5,498 nt of DNA, taken from contig JAGHBM010000063.1 of assembly GCA_021160955.1 (NCBI GenBank), positions 1 to 5,498 on the forward strand, in the 5' to 3' direction. The position numbers and the translations under genes were made by a program. Of the stretch, positions 3,293-5,498 are shown in pieces (the first letter of the stretch is position 1; every line of letters starts with the position of its first letter). The notes below the pieces were generated by a model. That model was not told the DNA's origin. It made no database searches and was given only the letters and a program-made list of their open reading frames with translations. The DNA is from Candidatus Aenigmatarchaeota archaeon. Its GTDB lineage: Archaea > Aenigmatarchaeota > Aenigmatarchaeia > PWEA01 > JAGHBM01.

Positions 3293-5371
3293 TCACTCAC
3301 CTCCACTATTTTCCTCTTTTTTCTTTCCCCAATCTTTCTTCGAGGGACAATTCGGATTTATGCAGAGAATCCATGGCCTCTTACCCCTTCTTATGACTTT
3401 GACCTGTGGATATCCACAAACCTTACACAGTGTCTCCATTGGTTCGATTTTTCCATATTGCGGGAGTGGAAATGAAACTCTGCATCCATTCTTATAACCT
3501 TCACATCCAATGAACCTTTTGCCAGAGGACTTCGACCTTATGATTCTCAGGTTGCTTCCACACTCCGGACATTTCCCTACTATGTATTGATCGTTTCTGG
3601 TCTCCACGAGAGCCTTGTAAAGCTCTTCGCCTATTTTGTCTTCATTCTTTTTGAACTTCGTCAGTATTTTTTTCAGGAATTTCTTCGCTTCGTCTATAAC
3701 TTTTTCTTTTTCACATTTACCTTCCTCAACTGCTTCCATATCCTTTTCGAACTTTCTTGTGAGTTCTTCTGACAAAATTTCGGGGCAATACTTTTCTAAG
3801 GTCTTGACCACGGCAAACCCCAACTGTGTCATGGTTATACTCTTACCTTTTATGTAGCCTCTATCGAAAAGTGTCTTTATTATGTTTGCCCTCGTTGCCT
3901 TCGTTCCAAGACCGAGCTTTTCAAGTTCTTTTACAAGTGATGCCTCGGTGTATCTCTTTGGTGGTTGGGTTTCCTTTTCCAGAATGTCCATACGAAGAAC
4001 CTTTAACTCATCATCAACTTTTAACTCTGGGAGGGTTTGCTCCTCGTATTTTATGTACTTTTCATAGAACTCAATCCAATTCTTTTCTATAGTCCTCCGC
4101 CCTTCAGTTACAAACCTCTCACCATTCACATCGAACACGACCTTCATACTCTCCCTTACAGCGGGCTCTCCAAAAACAGAGAAAAATCTCCTAACTATGA
4201 GATCGTATAACTTTTTTTCTTGAGCAGTTAGTTTCTTGGGCTTTTCTCCAGTGGGATATATTGATGGATGCGCTTGGTCTTGTTTTTTTCCTTCGTTTGG
4301 TTTAAGATCCATCGTGAGGAGCTTTTCAGCGAGCTTCTTATAGTCCTTCTGCTTTGAAAGGTTCTTTATTATATTTTTGTATCCAATCTTCTCGGGGAGT
4401 TTTTGAGATGACGTCCTTGGATAAGATATGAGACCGGACTCGTAGAGACTTTGGGCGAGATTGAGTGTTTGAGTCGGTGAGAATCCGAAAGCGGAATAAG
4501 CTTCTATTTGGAGGGTGGTGAGATCGAATGGAGTTGGTGGGTTTTGTTTGTATTTTCTCTTCTTAACTTCCAAAACCTTTGCGCCAGCACCCTTGCAGTT
4601 GCTTTTGACATCCAGAGCCTTTTTCTTTTCCCATATCTTTCCCTCTTCATAACCAGCGAGTATTTTTTCTCCTTTCTTCGTTTCTAACTCAGCCTCGATT
4701 TCCCAATATGGTTTTGGTACGAAATTGCTTATCGACTCTTCTCTCTTGGCAACAATTTTCAGGGTTGGTCCCTGTACTCTACCGGTACTCAGAAGTTTAA
4801 AGAAATTTCTGTTCTTCTTTATTGCTAACGTGAGTGCCCTCGATGTGTTTATACCGTATAGCCAATCCAACTTGTGCCTGACTATACCGGCATTTATCTG
4901 CGGCGTATCCAGATCGGAAAGATTTTCATATGCCTCTATGAGGTCAGACTCCGTGAGAGTCGAGAATTTCATCCTCTTGGCATCGTTTTTCTTGCATATG
5001 AACCTGAGGATGTTGTATCCTATGACAGATCCCTCGGGATCAAAGTCTGTTGCGATTATAAATTCGTCTGCTTCTTTACATAAATTTTCAAAGTTTTCGA
5101 AATACGCCTTGGAAAAGGCGGAAGACCTGCTGACCTTAAAACTCGGCGCCCATTCCGACTCAAAAATAGGATAAGTCCAACCACCGCTTCCTTTCTGCTT
5201 TAATGTGAACAGATGGCCGACAGCAGGAACTACGAGATGTTTCTCACCGTTCCTGTATATTTCGTACCAAAAAGTCTTTCCATTTTTTTTCTGAACGACC
5301 TCTCCTTCTGCAAGGGCATTTGCTATTCTCGTTGAAGCCTTCGGTTTCTCAGCTATAACCAGAACAGTCAT
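3293..5371 (-). CDS. topA: DNA topoisomerase I, type IA, archaeal
   Basis: 692 residues, a usual size for archaeal TopA. It relaxes negative supercoils by cutting one strand through a 5'-phosphotyrosine. Domains in order: Toprim (1 to about 140) with E8 in VIAEKPKAS and D109, D111, E113 in TDFDPEG binding Mg2+; HKLDWLYGINTSRAL (166-180); LLSTGRVQGPTL (193-204); PTPFDLTTLQIEAY (279-292); catalytic Tyr317 in GLISYPRTSS; AHPSIYPTG (367-375); PPKRYTEASLVKELEKLGLG (470-489) then TKATRANIIKTL. The C-terminus holds two zinc-ribbon-like units: C601/C604 with C623/C630, and C649/C652 with C670/C675. The tail is lysine- and glutamate-rich. No helicase domain is present, so this is not reverse gyrase. 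The conserved DxDxEGE reads DFDPEGS, sparing the catalytic acids. No SD precedes ATG 5371; a promoter at 5396-5411 predicts a leaderless mRNA. A 39-codon gene follows without a gap. Confidence 0.95.
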   Translation of the reverse strand: MTVLVIAEKPKASTRIANALAEGEVVQKKNGKTFWYEIYRNGEKHLVVPAVGHLFTLKQKGSGGWTYPIFESEWAPSFKVSRSSAFSKAYFENFENLCKEADEFIIATDFDPEGSVIGYNILRFICKKNDAKRMKFSTLTESDLIEAYENLSDLDTPQINAGIVRHKLDWLYGINTSRALTLAIKKNRNFFKLLSTGRVQGPTLKIVAKREESISNFVPKPYWEIEAELETKKGEKILAGYEEGKIWEKKKALDVKSNCKGAGAKVLEVKKRKYKQNPPTPFDLTTLQIEAYSAFGFSPTQTLNLAQSLYESGLISYPRTSSQKLPEKIGYKNIIKNLSKQKDYKKLAEKLLTMDLKPNEGKKQDQAHPSIYPTGEKPKKLTAQEKKLYDLIVRRFFSVFGEPAVRESMKVVFDVNGERFVTEGRRTIEKNWIEFYEKYIKYEEQTLPELKVDDELKVLRMDILEKETQPPKRYTEASLVKELEKLGLGTKATRANIIKTLFDRGYIKGKSITMTQLGFAVVKTLEKYCPEILSEELTRKFEKDMEAVEEGKCEKEKVIDEAKKFLKKILTKFKKNEDKIGEELYKALVETRNDQYIVGKCPECGSNLRIIRSKSSGKRFIGCEGYKNGCRVSFPLPQYGKIEPMETLCKVCGYPQVKVIRRGKRPWILCINPNCPSKKDWGKKKEENSGGE
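3297..3304 (-). promoter_or_regulatory. Shine-Dalgarno inside the topA C-terminal codons
   Basis: GGAGGTGA on the minus strand encodes most of the last Gly-Gly-Glu of TopA and is spaced 4 nt from ATG 3292. Ribosomes finishing topA stop within a few bases of it, favouring re-initiation on the 39-codon gene. Confidence 0.7.
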
Positions 5372-5395
5372 AAGTATAAAAATGAGGAAGATAGT

Positions 5396-5411
5396 TATTT
5401 AAAATTTTATC
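5396..5411 (-). promoter_or_regulatory. BRE/TATA promoter of topA, leaderless placement
   Basis: On the minus strand GATAAAAT (5411-5404) is followed by TTTAAATA (5403-5396). A start about 25 nt downstream is near 5374, only 3 nt before ATG 5371. An EcoRI-like AGAATTCT palindrome (5412-5419) lies just upstream. Confidence 0.6.
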
Positions 5412-5427
5412 AGAATTCTCTCCAAAG

Positions 5428-5498
5428 TTATATTTCCTTTAGTTTTCCGCTGGCTATTTTTTTGGCTTTTTGGCAACTCTCAACGGTTCCTATGCTGT
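5428..5498 (-). CDS. Possible C-terminal end of an unidentified gene, cut by window
   Basis: Reading the minus strand in from the right edge gives an open stretch of 22 codons (SIGTVESCQKAKKIASGKL then KEI) ending at TAA 5430-5428. The composition looks natural, and the topA promoter begins only about 17 bp later, as expected after a gene end. The stretch is too short to identify or to exclude chance; a start, if any, lies outside the window. Confidence 0.35.
   Translation of the reverse strand, partial: SIGTVESCQKAKKIASGKLKEI

Noticed and set aside
4725..5174. 149-codon open frame on the plus strand inside topA
   Set aside because: It lies opposite the conserved Toprim and core region of TopA, has no SD and shows no recognisable motif; it is an antisense shadow.
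3293..5371. Reverse gyrase possibility for the topoisomerase gene
   Set aside because: The protein starts directly with the Toprim domain and has no helicase part, so it is ordinary topoisomerase I.
5424..5433. AAAGTTATAT near the right end, like the sequence at 1014-1023
   Set aside because: A single AT-rich match with no symmetry or shared context; likely chance.

Overview
The window is AT-rich DNA that reads as archaeal. Promoters have the BRE plus TATA form. Some genes carry GGAGGTGA-type Shine-Dalgarno (SD) sites and others look leaderless. The gene set is an archaeal-type DNA topoisomerase I of 692 residues, a class 1 dihydroorotate dehydrogenase beside a short orotate phosphoribosyltransferase, a small DUF5678-like protein and an ArsR-type regulator. 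A euryarchaeal-type lineage is plausible; I cannot place the species.

Left part (1-1440): the minus strand carries the first 183 codons of a gene cut by the window edge. Its protein looks like the E1-like (ocin-ThiF-like) partner of YcaO enzymes, with an N-terminal RiPP-recognition-type winged helix followed by a degenerate Rossmann-like segment. Upstream on the same strand is an ArsR-family repressor. Diverging from the repressor is a 71-residue winged-helix-like protein with very strong expression signals. The two start regions share 122 bp holding back-to-back promoters and a palindrome that may be the repressor's operator. This part is visibly more AT-rich than topA and looks accessory. 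It is the best candidate for an undescribed system: a regulated peptide-modification locus whose remaining genes would lie left of position 1.

Middle (1441-2894): pyrD and pyrE form a tight minus-strand pair overlapping by 10 bp. They encode the dihydroorotate to orotate and orotate to OMP steps of UMP synthesis. pyrD starts at TTG. Both enzymes show substitutions at positions usually conserved for substrate or PRPP handling. A 9-bp inverted repeat brackets the promoter region they share with the divergent DUF5678-like gene.

Right part (2895-5498): a 92-residue DUF5678-like protein on the plus strand converges on topA. A previously easy-to-miss 39-codon gene sits directly after the topA stop codon, with its SD sequence inside the last topA codons, so it is probably translationally coupled to topA. 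topA has a promoter placed for a leaderless mRNA. The last 71 bases hold what may be the C-terminal end of another minus-strand gene. I saw no tRNA, rRNA, CRISPR array or insertion sequence.
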